DNA of 64,000 nucleotides from Manduca sexta (Eukaryota > Arthropoda > Insecta > Lepidoptera > Sphingidae), in the NCBI RefSeq assembly GCF_014839805.1, contig NC_051123.1, positions 5,128,727-5,192,726 of the forward strand. The letters are read 5' to 3'. Below are positions 21,162 to 32,485 of the stretch, one piece after another. Each line of letters opens with the position of its first letter. The stretch's first letter is position 1. The position numbers and the translations under genes were made by a program. The notes under the pieces are model-generated. The model did no database searches, had not been told where the DNA came from, and saw nothing but the letters and a program-made list of their open reading frames with translations.

Positions 21162-23438
21162 TCATCGGGAGTGCGCCCGACAGCTTTCATCTGGCAGATC
21201 TAGTCGGACTAGTCGCCAGCAGATTGACCATCGGAGGCGATCTAAATCGCGGCATGTCGGCACGCGGTTGGGCGGTGTGCGCTCGGCGGGTAAACAGCAC
21301 CTGTAATTTGTTGTTATCGATATGTTAACAGCGTCGCGTACCTGTTCGTCCACTTTCGGAGCGTCCGCGGCGCGGGTACCGCTAGCGACCTCGTTGCCGC
21401 GCCCGCTGCGGCGCGCCGGTCGCACGGGACGTACGTTTTTCGCATTCTCACACAAATCTATCCCGAACTGTTTGGGCGTTTCGAACGGCTTCGGGTGGAG
21501 CTCGTCGGTGACTGTTGGACTCATGTCGTGCACGTTATCGAACGTCGGCTCGTTATCGTTGGCGGCGTCATTGGAGACGTGACCCGAGTCGTCGCTGCAG
21601 TCCGAGTGCGTGTCCGATATCTTCTCGTCCGCGTGTTTGTGCAGCGCGAGCTTGTCGAGCTGCGAGCACGTTTTCGAGTCGTCTCTGGATTCGACGCATC
21701 TCACTTGCCGGCCGACGAGCGTGCTCAAATGATTATGGAATGTGGTGTTCGCCACGCACAGCTCCTTGTGAACTGCTGGAATCACTTTACAGCTGAGGAA
21801 CAACGCCTGGTCGGTTTTCGATTCCATGGCTGTTTTCAATTCTAGTTTTTTGACCATCGTCTTGACGGGCGACAGCGCCGAATCGATTTCGTCCGCGTCG
21901 TTTTCATTACGTTTGGTTTCCGGCGTCGCGATGACGAGGTCTCTTTTGTTGTTTATTTTTCTCTGCTGGAGCTTCGCTCGCATTGCGTTTATTTCGTCAG
22001 AGTATTCTTTTCTCGATGATTTTGGTGATGTTGAAGATTTTTTACTGTCACTCGCGTCTTTCTTCGACTTGTCGTTTTGTCTTTTCCCATCTGACTTGAG
22101 ATTAAGTTGTGACTTTTGTCTTATTTGCTTACCAGCTTCTGGTTTATCCATCGATTTACGTTGTGCAGTCACCTTCTTTTTCTGAGCACACTCGCTGGCC
22201 TGGTCTATATTGTTTAGATCATCCGGAGTGGGAGAAAAAAGCGCTCTCGTGCTGCTGAATTTGTTCTGCGACATTTGACTCCGTATCACCGGGATCTTGC
22301 TGGGAGAGCCCGCGATAGAAGTGGTGGACTTGGTTCTCTCTAAGATGGGTGAGATGAGTATCGATTCATTGCCTATTTCCCACACGCTTTTCGCTTTCTG
22401 CATTTGTGATTTGGGCTGTTCTTTACTTTCTAAACTCGTCTTTATGTTTAACGATCCATTATCTGTACACATTTTGGTTTTTATTTTCTTTGGGTCGCTC
22501 ACTTTTTTCTCGACTTTTTTCGTCACCGGCTTCGTTTTTGATACGACCGGGACGGGTGTTGACGGCGGATTAGATAAAGTTTTCTTTAATATTCTCGTTT
22601 TGACGTCGAGTTTTTTTAGGTCTTCCGTTTTAATGCAGTTTGCGCGGGACGAGTTTTTAGATGATATTTTATAAGTGGCATACTTATCGGGGTTCATTTT
22701 CTCATTTGGCGTTGACGTCAGAGGCATCAACGGCGCGTTGAGTTGTTTTTCCTTCATATCGTCGAGATTCCACAAACTGGTAGTTTTGTCTATAGAGTTA
22801 TTGCGTGCCACTTTATTTCTCGATTTTATAGTACTTTCCGGGTCAGAGTTTGCTTTTTTTAATATACACCGTGATTCTATAATACTGCAAGTCTTTGACT
22901 TCTGTAGCTTAGGCGGAATAAATTCACTTTTAGCACATTTAACATCAGTGATAAGAGAAGTACTCGCACAGAACTCGGACAATATTTTATCGAAAGATTC
23001 CAACGCCTTGTTTAGTTTAGCCTCGGCGTTGTTTCTACTTGCCGACTTCGAATGAATCTTCTTCCCGACCACCGTGATGTTTTCGTAAATAGACGAGTAT
23101 CCTTTAGTTTCGTCGAGCAATTTCTCTTGTATTGCATTCCGATCGACGCTCACTATGTTTACATTCTCGTACACGTGATGCCGCTTAGTGTCTTTAACAA
23201 CAGCATCGCCAACATTGTTTTTGTTTTTCACATCACTTTTCACCGGTTCACTAATCCTCTTTTCGAGGCAGGCCGCGATGGCAGTCACTTTGGAGCCCTT
23301 GTGTTCGGGCGAGGCGTCGGAGCCGACTGAAAAAGTCCTGTAGAATCTTTGGATCGCTCCCTGGTGCGAGGGGGGTGCGGTGGGCTTCTCGGTCGGCTTC
23401 TGCCCGCCGAATATATTGAATACTTTCACTGCGGGCAT
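21162..23438 (-). CDS. long ORF of unknown function, basic and probably disordered; 699-codon exon or 758-codon reading
   Basis: I do not recognise this protein. ATG at 23438 is the first in-frame Met after an in-frame stop at 23577, with G at position -3. The frame is open to a stop at 21162 (758 codons). At residue 699 a donor, CAG then GTACGC (21342/21341), lies in phase 0, and composition changes beyond it (many Cys and Trp, absent before), so the CDS probably leaves the genome frame there. Visible features: two tyrosine motifs, V-Y-E-N-V near residue 90 and I-Y-E-N-I near 118; two similar tryptophan motifs, T-S-L-W-N-L-D-D and K-S-V-W-E-I-G-N-E; many S-P and T-P sites; lysine-rich middle; an acidic stretch S-D-C-S-D-D-S-G-H-V; and a basic P-V-R-P-A-R-R near the end. 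No signal peptide or membrane segment is seen. This looks like a scaffold or cytoskeletal regulator, but that is inference. It could be a separate gene or a 5' exon of the myosin gene on the same strand. Confidence 0.8.
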   Translation of the reverse strand: MPAVKVFNIFGGQKPTEKPTAPPSHQGAIQRFYRTFSVGSDASPEHKGSKVTAIAACLEKRISEPVKSDVKNKNNVGDAVVKDTKRHHVYENVNIVSVDRNAIQEKLLDETKGYSSIYENITVVGKKIHSKSASRNNAEAKLNKALESFDKILSEFCASTSLITDVKCAKSEFIPPKLQKSKTCSIIESRCILKKANSDPESTIKSRNKVARNNSIDKTTSLWNLDDMKEKQLNAPLMPLTSTPNEKMNPDKYATYKISSKNSSRANCIKTEDLKKLDVKTRILKKTLSNPPSTPVPVVSKTKPVTKKVEKKVSDPKKIKTKMCTDNGSLNIKTSLESKEQPKSQMQKAKSVWEIGNESILISPILERTKSTTSIAGSPSKIPVIRSQMSQNKFSSTRALFSPTPDDLNNIDQASECAQKKKVTAQRKSMDKPEAGKQIRQKSQLNLKSDGKRQNDKSKKDASDSKKSSTSPKSSRKEYSDEINAMRAKLQQRKINNKRDLVIATPETKRNENDADEIDSALSPVKTMVKKLELKTAMESKTDQALFLSCKVIPAVHKELCVANTTFHNHLSTLVGRQVRCVESRDDSKTCSQLDKLALHKHADEKISDTHSDCSDDSGHVSNDAANDNEPTFDNVHDMSPTVTDELHPKPFETPKQFGIDLCENAKNVRPVRPARRSGRGNEVASGTRAADAPKVDEQVRDAVNISITTNYRCCLPAERTPPNRVPTCRDLDRLRWSICWRLVRLDLPDESCRAHSR
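21204..21300 (-). CDS. candidate terminal exon for the 21-kb gene
   Basis: After a possible acceptor (AAATTACAG) at 21301, the phase-0 frame reads V-L-F-T-R-R-A-H-T-A-Q-P, then M-P-R-F-R-S-P-P and T-S-P-T-R-S-A-R before a TGA. Its serine-proline and arginine content matches the upstream ORF better than the direct read-through frame does. The exon would be reached by removing only 41 nt, which is short for an insect intron, so this remains a candidate. Confidence 0.35.
21301..21341 (-). other. candidate 41-nt mini-intron
   Basis: Minus-strand sequence starts GTACGCGACGCTGTTAAC and ends AAATTACAG: a GT donor, a CTGTTAAC branch-like site and a CAG acceptor inside an AT-rich dip between GC-rich coding-like blocks. 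The length is below the roughly 50-60 nt minimum usual in insects. The alternative is simple read-through in frame, or a much longer intron starting at the same donor. Confidence 0.35.
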
Positions 23439-23620
23439 GTCGCGGGCCCCGGCGGGCGGCGCGTCGCGGTCGCGGAGCGTGGAAGCGCGCGCGCGTCTCG
23501 GCGGGCAGCGTGCGTGTGCGCCGCGCCACGCTCGCGGTTCGCCCCTAGCACGGCCGCGAAGAAAGTCAATGTCACTCTACAGTGCCGCAGCAGGCGCCCG
23601 CAGTACGTGACAAACCATTT
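23439..23620 (-). promoter_or_regulatory. CpG-rich 5' region of the 21-kb gene
   Basis: About 180 bp directly upstream of the start codon is rich in CG dinucleotides (for example GCGCGTCGCGGTCGCGG), in sharp contrast to the AT-rich flank above 23620. It most likely holds the 5' untranslated region and core promoter. No TATA box is obvious. Frames here are open through GC content only. Confidence 0.5.
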
Positions 23621-26149
23621 GTAATGAGACGGCCTATGCAGGTTCAATGATCATTATAGTTCATTATTCGTTGCCAATTGTTTCGCTGTAATAAGTCTAT
23701 CGTTAGCCGACTCTTCATTCTTGTTATTCGTTATTCAATTCAATTTACAATTGAGCAGTCATATTAACGAATCCATTTAAATGCAAAACGAAATTCAATG
23801 GGTTGGATTGGATTTATAAACAAACATTGTAATCTGAAGCGCGATGACTAAACTCGGTTTCGCGTTATAAAACATAAAACAGAATGGGGTTGCATAAACA
23901 CCCCATTATTCCCGAAAACTGTTGTACTGAGAAATAAATCGCAACCCAATTAGAGACGTGACACGGTTATCCTGTTCTATATTTAAAAATCGAAATGATT
24001 TGGTCTTTTTATGTTGTTTAATGTGGGTCGTTGTTCTGATAACCCCGTAATTTGACGAGTGGACGTCAAAATCATAGGTCGATTTGCGTAACACGATACT
24101 TAACACTAAACCCGAACAGATGTTATAACGTAAACACGTAATAAAACGAAATCGTAAATTTAATATTCTCATGCCGTATATAAAACTGTGTTCTAATAAA
24201 TTGGATATAACTTATAAAATAAGTTTGATTTATTGACAAGAGGTAACTGAGTGTGACAATAAAGCAGTCACAAAACTGAACTTATATTGGTGTCATGACA
24301 CAGAGCATCTTATCTTCATATTGAACACAAAATACCGTGTCATATGTCTTTTCGAATAAGAAAATAACAAAATTTTATTCCCTATTTCAAAGTCAAATTC
24401 GACTCACAACATTCGACCCAATCCATCGATTTTGTAAAGGATCAAAATTTAAGTATTTATATATTAGTAACTATTTTATATACAAGTAAAGAAGCAATAT
24501 ATGTACATAGATGTATGCATTAATAACCATATCTATATAAATATAAATAAAATGCAATAAAATGTATGCACTCACGCGGCACCGGAGGCTCGGAGGTGAG
24601 ACCGAGTGGAACAAGTAATTAACACCCAGATGAGACGGATCAACCGTGAAATGGACATCATTTGCCTACTGAGCATTGAGTGTAGGACACACTATATTCA
24701 TTCATTCATCTCAGCTACAGGAAGTCCACTGCTGAACATAGGCCTCCCCACACACACACATTATGCATTATATATTAATCCTGAATCTTCTTATTGACAT
24801 AATACATGAGAAAATGACTTTTATTTCGATATACGTTAGAATGACGTAAAACACCGAATCGGTTTTTAAGATTTGAGCCGATGCTGAGAGAATAAGCTAG
24901 TGAATCATAAAATACATTAGTAGGATAGCACAGCGTTTAGTACAACAAAATCTGTTTTATATTGCCGACCCTCATGGTTGTCATCGGCAACTCTACTTTT
25001 CAAAAGCTTCAAAAAACACAAATGTATAAGACAAAACATAGAAACGTCTTGTAACGTGTGTTCGCACGATCAAACAGAGGTGGTACGGTTCTAGCTTACC
25101 AGCATATTAGATACAATTCTTATACCGAACAAACGTGTTATTTAAACCAACATATTTCGTCTTAGTTTTCCCGCCCACCCCTATTTCCGAGCCAATTAAG
25201 ACATTATTAACACCCTGATCTGTAAGTGAATCAATGACGCTATAAATAATAAACGTGCCTAATGCAATCCGAGCCTAACCCGCAATGGAGACGTTTTGCG
25301 TAGGCGCAGGGTCTCGCGGCTAATTGAGCGGAATCGAGCGGGCACGCGTCCCGAGTGATCCCTCGCGTGTACACTGACTAATCCAACAACTGTTCAAATT
25401 AAAAACCGTCTTCTTTATCTGTAAAAGTATTGTTGGTGGATAGGATCATCTTGTGTTTATCCGGTTTCAAACGGTCATAATTGTGCCGATTGGCGAGGAG
25501 TAATCATCTCACGTTAGTCTACATTATCGAGACTCTACTCTTAGACCCTAGGGACAAAACTTTTACCGAAAGGTGTGACTATCAAATCTGTATCTCTGGT
25601 AGAGTATTCTCAGAACACATCGGTGTTAAGCAGGTTGCTGATAGTGAAGTTAACCTAAAAAATTGGTGCAATGTAAAATGCGAGCTAAAAAGCATTTTTC
25701 ACTAATCGAACTCGCATCAAATTTGTAATAGGGAGCAAAAAAATAAATTAAAACAGAAATACCAAATTTAGAATAATTTTTTATATCAAGCCCACTATTT
25801 TTTATTATCAGTTATAAATTAATATTTAGTTAAAGGTAGAGAAAACAATACTAAAACATAAATTTTACTTTTTGACGTCGAGCCTACGATAAACTGATAA
25901 ACTGACCCCACAAACTCGCTCCTTCGACACACAATGCCGCCCATGATGTGTACACAGAATTATCCACTAACAATTGCTCCTATTAAGTCATTAAAGTATG
26001 AGGAAAGGTTCGAATTTAATCTCACACGATGTCAGCGACGTGAACAGATAAACGGTTCTGAGAAATGCATTAAGTTATTATTGTAACAAGTCAACTGATA
26101 TCTTTAAAGCGAAATATATTTAACACGAGTTATTATTATATTATTATAA
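23621..26149. other. non-coding stretch
   Basis: No supported gene. It holds a family E fragment at 24700-24755 and a GC-rich patch at about 25265-25375 without an open coding frame I can support. Confidence 0.35.
24700..24755 (+). repeat. family E repeat fragment
   Basis: CATCTCAGCTACAGGAAGTC followed by CACTGCTGAACATAGGCCTC matches the copy at 16414. Confidence 0.6.
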
Positions 26150-26318
26150 ATGACGAGACGAGCTTGCCGTTCGCCTGATGGTAAGCGATGGACGACCGTT
26201 CATAAATAGTCGAAACACCATCCAACACCTTGAATTACAAGTATTGGTATTCCACTGCGCTCGCCATCCTGAGACATGAGGTGTTACGTCTTATTATGTC
26301 TAGTAGTTACCATTACAC
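26150..26318 (+). repeat. interspersed repeat family B copy, truncated
   Basis: Carries GACGAGACGAGCTTGCCG, TCGCCTGATGGTAAGCGATG and CGCTCGCCATCCTGAGACAT; the 3' half present at 17832 and 45462 is missing. Confidence 0.7.
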
Positions 26319-28374
26319 AAGTTAAATAATATTAGGCGTAATTAGCAGAACTTAATGCCTTAAAAACCATGTTAATAGCGTATAACTGACTATTGAAGAT
26401 TGCGTTAAGCAAGACTAATAAAACGAATTTATTGAGAACAAAGTGCGAAATGGAAAAGTATTATCTATGGATTCTATCAGTGATTGATATCTAAATGACT
26501 TTTAGAATTAAAATCATTCGGTTCATTTCATGATGTTTAAAAAACTCTTAAGTATTTTATTTTTTTGTGTCCAATATAATTGGTTTATTTAAATTTTTGA
26601 TTAAATTATTAAATTAATTATCTCCATTTTACTGCGATCTTAGAAAGTTGCAAACGTTATGACTGAGTTTAGAATTAGGATAAAAACTTTAAAACTGATA
26701 CTATTTTGAAAATTCTTTCACATAAAGAAAAACAAACTATTCCGTAAATGAGAACATTATACTCACTTTTTAATGAGGAGAAGGAAACAACGCAGTCTAT
26801 TATAAATAAAAATCATTTGACACATTTCGTAAAAGCGTCACTTGAAAACGACTCGATAGGCTTGACTAATTCCTTCTTTGTGTTTATATTTATCAGGACA
26901 AGGTTTGTATCAAAGAATCATTTTAAAACATCAATAGGAAATGACGTCATTGAAAAGTTTTAAAGTTGAGTGATATTTGTGTATCATAATATTTTTTTCG
27001 TACATCTCCGTAATCGCCGAACCGTTTTCAATAAAAAAATTGTAAGATCCTTGTTTTCAGCTTGAATCATAGGACGATTTTGGAACCGATAGGTGGCGCT
27101 GTTGTCAAGACCTAAGAGATAAAAGATAGTTTACATAAAATGCGGCCTGTGGCAAAACAACGTCCGCCAGGCCAGCTAGTGTAGTGTATGGATATATTTA
27201 CAATTATTTGACTGTCGTCTCGGACTATACACTACGCAAAACTGCGGGTAGATAGAACATTGTGTTGAGTGGCACGGAGTGAAAACGTCGTGCGTAGCAA
27301 AGGAGTCCATAAATTATAATATTAATATAAATTACACGATAATAGTGGCCATTACAGCTAGTTTTAGGTACGTACGTTTACGTAGGTACTTAACAATTAC
27401 TTTATAAATTGTTTTAAAGAGATGTCGGCATCTTAAAAGGGATGAGGAATCACCCAACGGATGTAGTCAAAAGATCGGTGCCGCAGTCTGAGCAAATATT
27501 GTTCGGCCTGTGTGAGAAGTGAGAGCGATTTATATTATGAAATTGCTATTATAGTTATGTCGACTGGCAACGGATATCATCATTTGTCAGCAATTGATAC
27601 TCTATCTGGACGCGATCTTTATCTACTTAAAAACAGGCCCAGTGGAGATACTTTACCACGCAGATATAAAAAAAATCAGTTTACGCTAAACTATAATTAT
27701 AATATACCAGAAAAGAGTTTTTCCGGGATAAAAGTCCCGCTATATATTTTCCCGGGATAAAATTTACAGATATTTAAATCCACAGTTCACAGCCATTTTT
27801 ATGACCAACCAGAAACTATTCGCAGCCGTGATTGCAAACAGCTAAGAAGCCCCTTGTGACTATCATCAAAACGTCTATAAACATTGGCTAGTTATAAACA
27901 GGGATGATAAGTATTTCAAAAAAACACTCCCTTTCCTGAAGTATTCCATACTTAAAGCCCAACATTTCCAAGATTATTTTAGAATATTTTTTTTTACGAT
28001 GAGCAAACATCATATCACGTACCTACCTGCCATTTTCCCAGATGGAGCAATTAAAAAGAAACACAGAAACCGGTGTGAAGTAATTGCTACGTCGTTGCGT
28101 GTGGTGCGTTTAGTAAGCTCGTGGGAGGGTCACAGGTCGGCCACGCACGGACGCGACGGCTACTCAATAGTCGTGTTTGTGGGCGGCAATGATCGTTCAT
28201 TATTAGGCGATAAACAGAACATAATCATATATTGAGGGGATCCTTTTTTCGCATTTAGCCCGTAGTAAGTCGGGCCGTTGTGCATAGTAATATTTTTTTG
28301 CAGACGAAAATCACTTTTTTTTTTTTTTAACGTGCACGGCAAAATGAACCTACAGCACGAGATGGTAAGTAGAG
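26319..28374. other. non-coding stretch
   Basis: AT-rich DNA with no supported gene. It contains a CRE-like palindrome ATGACGTCAT near 26941-26950, a family F fragment at 27716-27762 and a GC-rich patch at 28085-28195. Confidence 0.35.
27716..27762 (+). repeat. family F repeat fragment
   Basis: The block GAGTTTTTCCGGGATAAAAG followed by TTTTCCCGGGATAAAA matches the 5' part of the copy at 4301. Confidence 0.6.
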
Positions 28375-28409
28375 TGTGGTCCAATACAATGTCAACGTAT
28401 TGGACCACA
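28375..28409. other. 13-bp perfect hairpin
   Basis: TGTGGTCCAATAC at 28375-28387 is the exact reverse complement of GTATTGGACCACA at 28397-28409, with a 9-nt loop. It is too short for a typical insect pre-miRNA unless pairing extends outward, which is not evident. Confidence 0.6.
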
Positions 28410-28871
28410 TTTATCATATTTAGGTTTTCACTCAAGTCGATGATCCACGACCATCGTAGCTCCCAGAGTTTAGCCATTGAAGGTCATCCACTTCTTTCTA
28501 GTTGATGATTTACATTTGTACTGTAGTTTTAAGAAGGAAGACGTAATCTCAGAATTCTAAAGCTATTGATCAAATCATAAAGTCTTTCACTACATTATCT
28601 CTGAGTGATATAAATTATTTTTATTGAATTATTCTCTTATAAATTGAACCTACAAATGGTGCGGACGGGGTAAATATTGGTCTAGTCCAAGCCGATAAAG
28701 TTCGGGACTCGAACAACAACATATTGTTATCGCAGTGATAAGATATTATCTAAAGGACATTTCTTCATTCCAAAATCAAATAATACTTATTTTATTGGAA
28801 TGAAACACACTTTAGGGTAAATGCAGCAAAATAAAGGAACAAGGACAGTATTATAGCTGTAGCATATAATA

Positions 28872-29045
28872 ATTATATAATAATATCAGCCCTATATTAT
28901 ATACTGTCCCACTGCTGGGCACAGGGCTTCTCTACTACTGAGGGAGATTAGGCCTTAGTCCACCTCACTGGTCTAGTGCGGATTGGCAGGCAGACTTCAC
29001 GTACCCTTAAAATTCTCTCTATAGAATTTCTCATTTATGCAGTTG
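28872..29045 (-). mobile_element. SINE family 1 copy, 5'-truncated
   Basis: In reverse orientation: AATATCAGCCCTATATTATA, ACTGTCCCACTGCTGGGCAC, TTAGGCCTTAGTCCACCTC, then CAGACTTCACGTACCCTTA. The tRNA-like head is missing, as expected for 5' truncation. Confidence 0.8.
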
Positions 29046-29324
29046 TTCTTACGATAAATATAAATGAATACTAAAGAATTCACGATCTTTCTTGAGTCGA
29101 GGTGGAGAGCTCAAACATGTGTTTATTTAAACAGAATCGCGCAGATAGTATTCCAAATGCATCTACTGTTGGAAAAAAGAAAGATTTCACCGTTGAACAA
29201 CATGCATGCCGCGTGACAACGTAATTTATTTCAAACGGTCACTTTGAAGGGTAAGTTATAAGATATGCAACACTATACGGCTTGCATAATTCAAAAAGTA
29301 AACACATTTAAAGAATTAAAAACA

Positions 29325-29640
29325 AACAAGTGCGAGTCGAATTGACGACTCGTGTGTTCCGTACGAACAAGCTTTTTCTTATTAAAGTACAAGTTTTCTG
29401 TTTTCAGATATTTCCTTTGTGAAATCGCATATAAACGGTCATATCTTTTGATCGCGTTGACTTACAAGTTTGAATCTTTCACAGCTGAAAAATATTGTAA
29501 ATTCTAGTATTTGATATGAATTTCAACTTGATACCTGTACGCATTACTGAGATAAAGAGTATTCACAAACAGATAGACGACAATGTGAAATAAGTGTTCC
29601 ATTTTAAAACACGGAACCCTAAAAGCGGACTTTCTAAACG
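29325..29640. repeat. interspersed repeat bounded by GAGTCG...GTTCCGT and ACGGAACCCTAAAA
   Basis: The start AAGTGCGAGTCG with GTGTTCCGTACG and the end AACACGGAACCCTAAAAG recall a very common lepidopteran dispersed repeat. The body is diverged and AT-rich. Only one copy is seen here. Confidence 0.5.
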
Positions 29641-29907
29641 CATAAGTCAATAATTATAGCCGATGATTTTAGTATAATTACATTCGGCCCATTATCGCCA
29701 TGTTGGTTACGTAATAATTAATAGTTTTCTATTGTAAACTGTGGTAATAATAAAAGCAATCCCACGGTTTTCACCGTGCGCAGGCGATAGCAAACGTTTA
29801 GGGAATTGTAAAAAATGGATGTCATTGTGTATCGTGTTTGGGAGAGTCAAGATTGAAAAGTGAGGTTTCTGATGATTGTTATCAATGCTCTTACATCAAT
29901 GCTGTAT

Positions 29908-30025
29908 ATCTATACTAATATATAAAAATGAAAAGTTTGTTTGTTTGAATGCTCTAATCTCAGGAACTGCTGAACCGATTATATTTTTTTTTACTGATAG
30001 GACGTTACATTGCTTCTGAGTGCTA
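29908..30025 (-). repeat. family F repeat, end fragment
   Basis: ATCTATACTAATATATAAAA, GTTTGTTTGTTTGAATGC, CTAATCTCAGGAACTGCTGA is the reverse complement of the family F 3' end. Confidence 0.6.
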
Positions 30026-31531
30026 TTCACAAAACAAAAAACAATTTTCTCTATATAATGAACTGCATAGTTTAAACTGATTTTGAAAAGAGCAACAATA
30101 GAATATCTTCCTCGTTTTCTCTGGTGGGAATTGCTCCCAACTGATGGTAGGCCGGAATAGGAATTTAAACAATGTATAATATTTAACAGGTTCAAACAAA
30201 TTATTACATTTCATCACAAAAGCCAATAAGAGAAGATTCCAAGTAATCTCAAACAAACGCCCAAATCTTAATAATATTCATTCAGCGTATACTCAACTTC
30301 CTTCCTTTCCAGAAGGAAGAATTCATTCCTTTCCGTGAAGAATCACGTTAGTAATTATTACTCAATCACGAGGTGGGAGACATGAAGGTTTAATCATTTA
30401 ATAACACCATCAAGGAAATCGAACCCGCGACGCAGGGCCGCGCGGGGACCCGAACGACTATTAAGATTCGTTCGGCATTGCGACACGCAACTCTTTGCTA
30501 TGCGCCAGGTGGCCGATGCGTGACAGGGTCGGATTTAGGTTACTGGGGACGTGGAGCATGACCCCACGCTTAAATAAAAGTTTTAATTTTTATTGAGGAT
30601 ACGTTATTCGTCACACTGAATAAGCATAGCGATTTTCATTCTCAAGTTAATTTGGAAGTATGATCAATTACGACATACTAAATCCATCGCGAGAGATAAT
30701 ATTAAGGGAATTTAAGGTACTATATATATAGCACTCAACTGGGGCCCAGTTTCCTCCCGAAATCAGCAACAAGTTGCACAAGAATATCTTCACTCATTTT
30801 GGTTCTCGAAGGTATATTGTTAGTTGAATGGTGAAATTGTTTGTCCTCCCTTTATTTACTGAATTCAATCCCTGATCAAGATGGTTAGTGATTTACGTGC
30901 ATCGATCCGATGGCCGATGCACATCGCTTGATATTCTGCGCCCGAGTCGCGGCTCCTTACAGAATGATAGCTGACATATCGCGTAGAATCTGCAAAGTTT
31001 AGTGCTTGTGCAATGCGTATGCGCATACTAAACGTGAGGTCAATCGCATCGAGGAGTTTCAGATAGATAAATATTGAATGCGTTTATACAAGTGATATAA
31101 AAATGAATAAGTTTTAATACTAGACTTTATTGTTTATTTAATCTCTTTCGAATTAGATATTAATAGCTATAATAAAATACTACAAAATATAAATTTAGTA
31201 GGTATTAAGAAGGTTACCACCGGTAAGATGTTACTAGTCAGGACAGATTTGGAGGCACACCATATCAAAGACAACTCTTGTAATGTATCAGCAATTTTGA
31301 AACTTTTCAGTACAAGAGGTTATTTAACACCTACATTATTGTCCCTCGCTCAAAATTTACCCCATGTTTAGCAATTTAATAATTAATGATTAATAATTTT
31401 AGTACCGCAAGATGAAATGCAATAAGTAACGGAATGTTCTTGAATTTATTAATGCAAAATTTGTTGAACCACATTGGATATCACCGCGGAGCAAAGGCTC
31501 CGAACAGCTGTGACGTGTGTATATTATTATA
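30026..31531. other. non-coding stretch
   Basis: No supported gene. A GC-rich patch at 30415-30560 contains, on the minus strand, a B-box-like GCGGGTTCGATTTC, but no A box at a tRNA-like distance. Confidence 0.35.
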
Positions 31532-31718
31532 ATTCACTAGCTTTTGCCTGCAGTTTCATCCGCGTGATAATTTTTTCCCGGGATAAAAAGTAGCCCGTAG
31601 CATACAGGAGTAATGTTCCTATTAATGAAACAAAAAACAAAATCGGTTTAGTAGTTTCTTAGTTTAGCGCATACAAACAAATGAACAAACTCTTCAGCTT
31701 TATATATTAGTATAGATA
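31532..31718 (+). repeat. interspersed repeat family F copy
   Basis: Begins TTCACTAGCTTTTGCCTGCA, then TTTTTTCCCGGGATAAAAAG, ATCGGTTTAGTAGTTT, and ends CTTTATATATTAGTATAGAT. Confidence 0.7.
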
Positions 31719-32243
31719 TAATTAAACGTAAGTATAATTACGATCCAAGCCATCGCCCACAGTTCCAAGTAACGCTCGCGGGAGGAAGTAATATGAGTAG
31801 AAAGCAATCGCGTGTTGTTTTTTTGCGTCCAATTCCGTCCGACCATCACATGAACGTGTGTTGTCAACCAATGTAATTGGTGTTCGGAATCCAGATTATA
31901 CATTATTATTTGTTAATTATTTGGTACGTAAATGGTTCGAGTGTGCACGCGAGGTGTGATAATGCTCTACTTAGAGACCTCGTTTCGTGTCGAATGAGGA
32001 TAGATCGAAAAGACCAAATAATTAAGTAAAGAATTTAAAGCTTCAAAAGCACATATTTGTTACGTAGGGAAGCCTTTGTAAGTAGCCTTGTGATATAGAC
32101 TGAAAAATAGTGTTTTTTTATAAATTCATGACGAGACGAGCATCTGGTTCATCTAAATGTAATCGCTACTATAATGATACTATTAGACAAATTGAAGCCT
32201 ATGTATTTTGATCCCATGTTGCTGTTTATGTTATGCTGGTGGT
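31719..32243. other. non-coding stretch
   Basis: No supported gene; a short family B-like fragment (TGACGAGACGAGCATCTG) lies at about 32128-32146. Confidence 0.3.
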
Positions 32244-32485
32244 AGGATATATTTTATATCCGCCCGGATAGCGACTACCGTACACAAGGTGTTAAAATCC
32301 GCCATAGTCGCCCACGTAAGTAGCATGTTCCGGGATTAGTCTGTGTACATCCGGCTCCAACAGGCCGGCATAAATCTGTCGACTGCCGAGAGGTAATCAT
32401 CTCTCGTTAGTCGACGTTCTATGGACACCTACTGCATTTACCATCAGGTGCAGTACGACCACTTTAACGTAAACGTAAAAAAAAA
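32244..32485 (+). repeat. interspersed repeat family A copy
   Basis: GGATATATTTTATATCCGCC, AACAGGCCGGCATAAATCTG, TTTACCATCAGGTGCAG and an A-run at about 32479-32488. Confidence 0.75.

Noticed and set aside
21322..23330. Plus-strand ORFs of 90-126 codons opposite the large minus ORF
   Set aside because: Antisense shadows of a long coding frame; hydrophobic runs in them arise from complementing lysine- and serine-rich codons.
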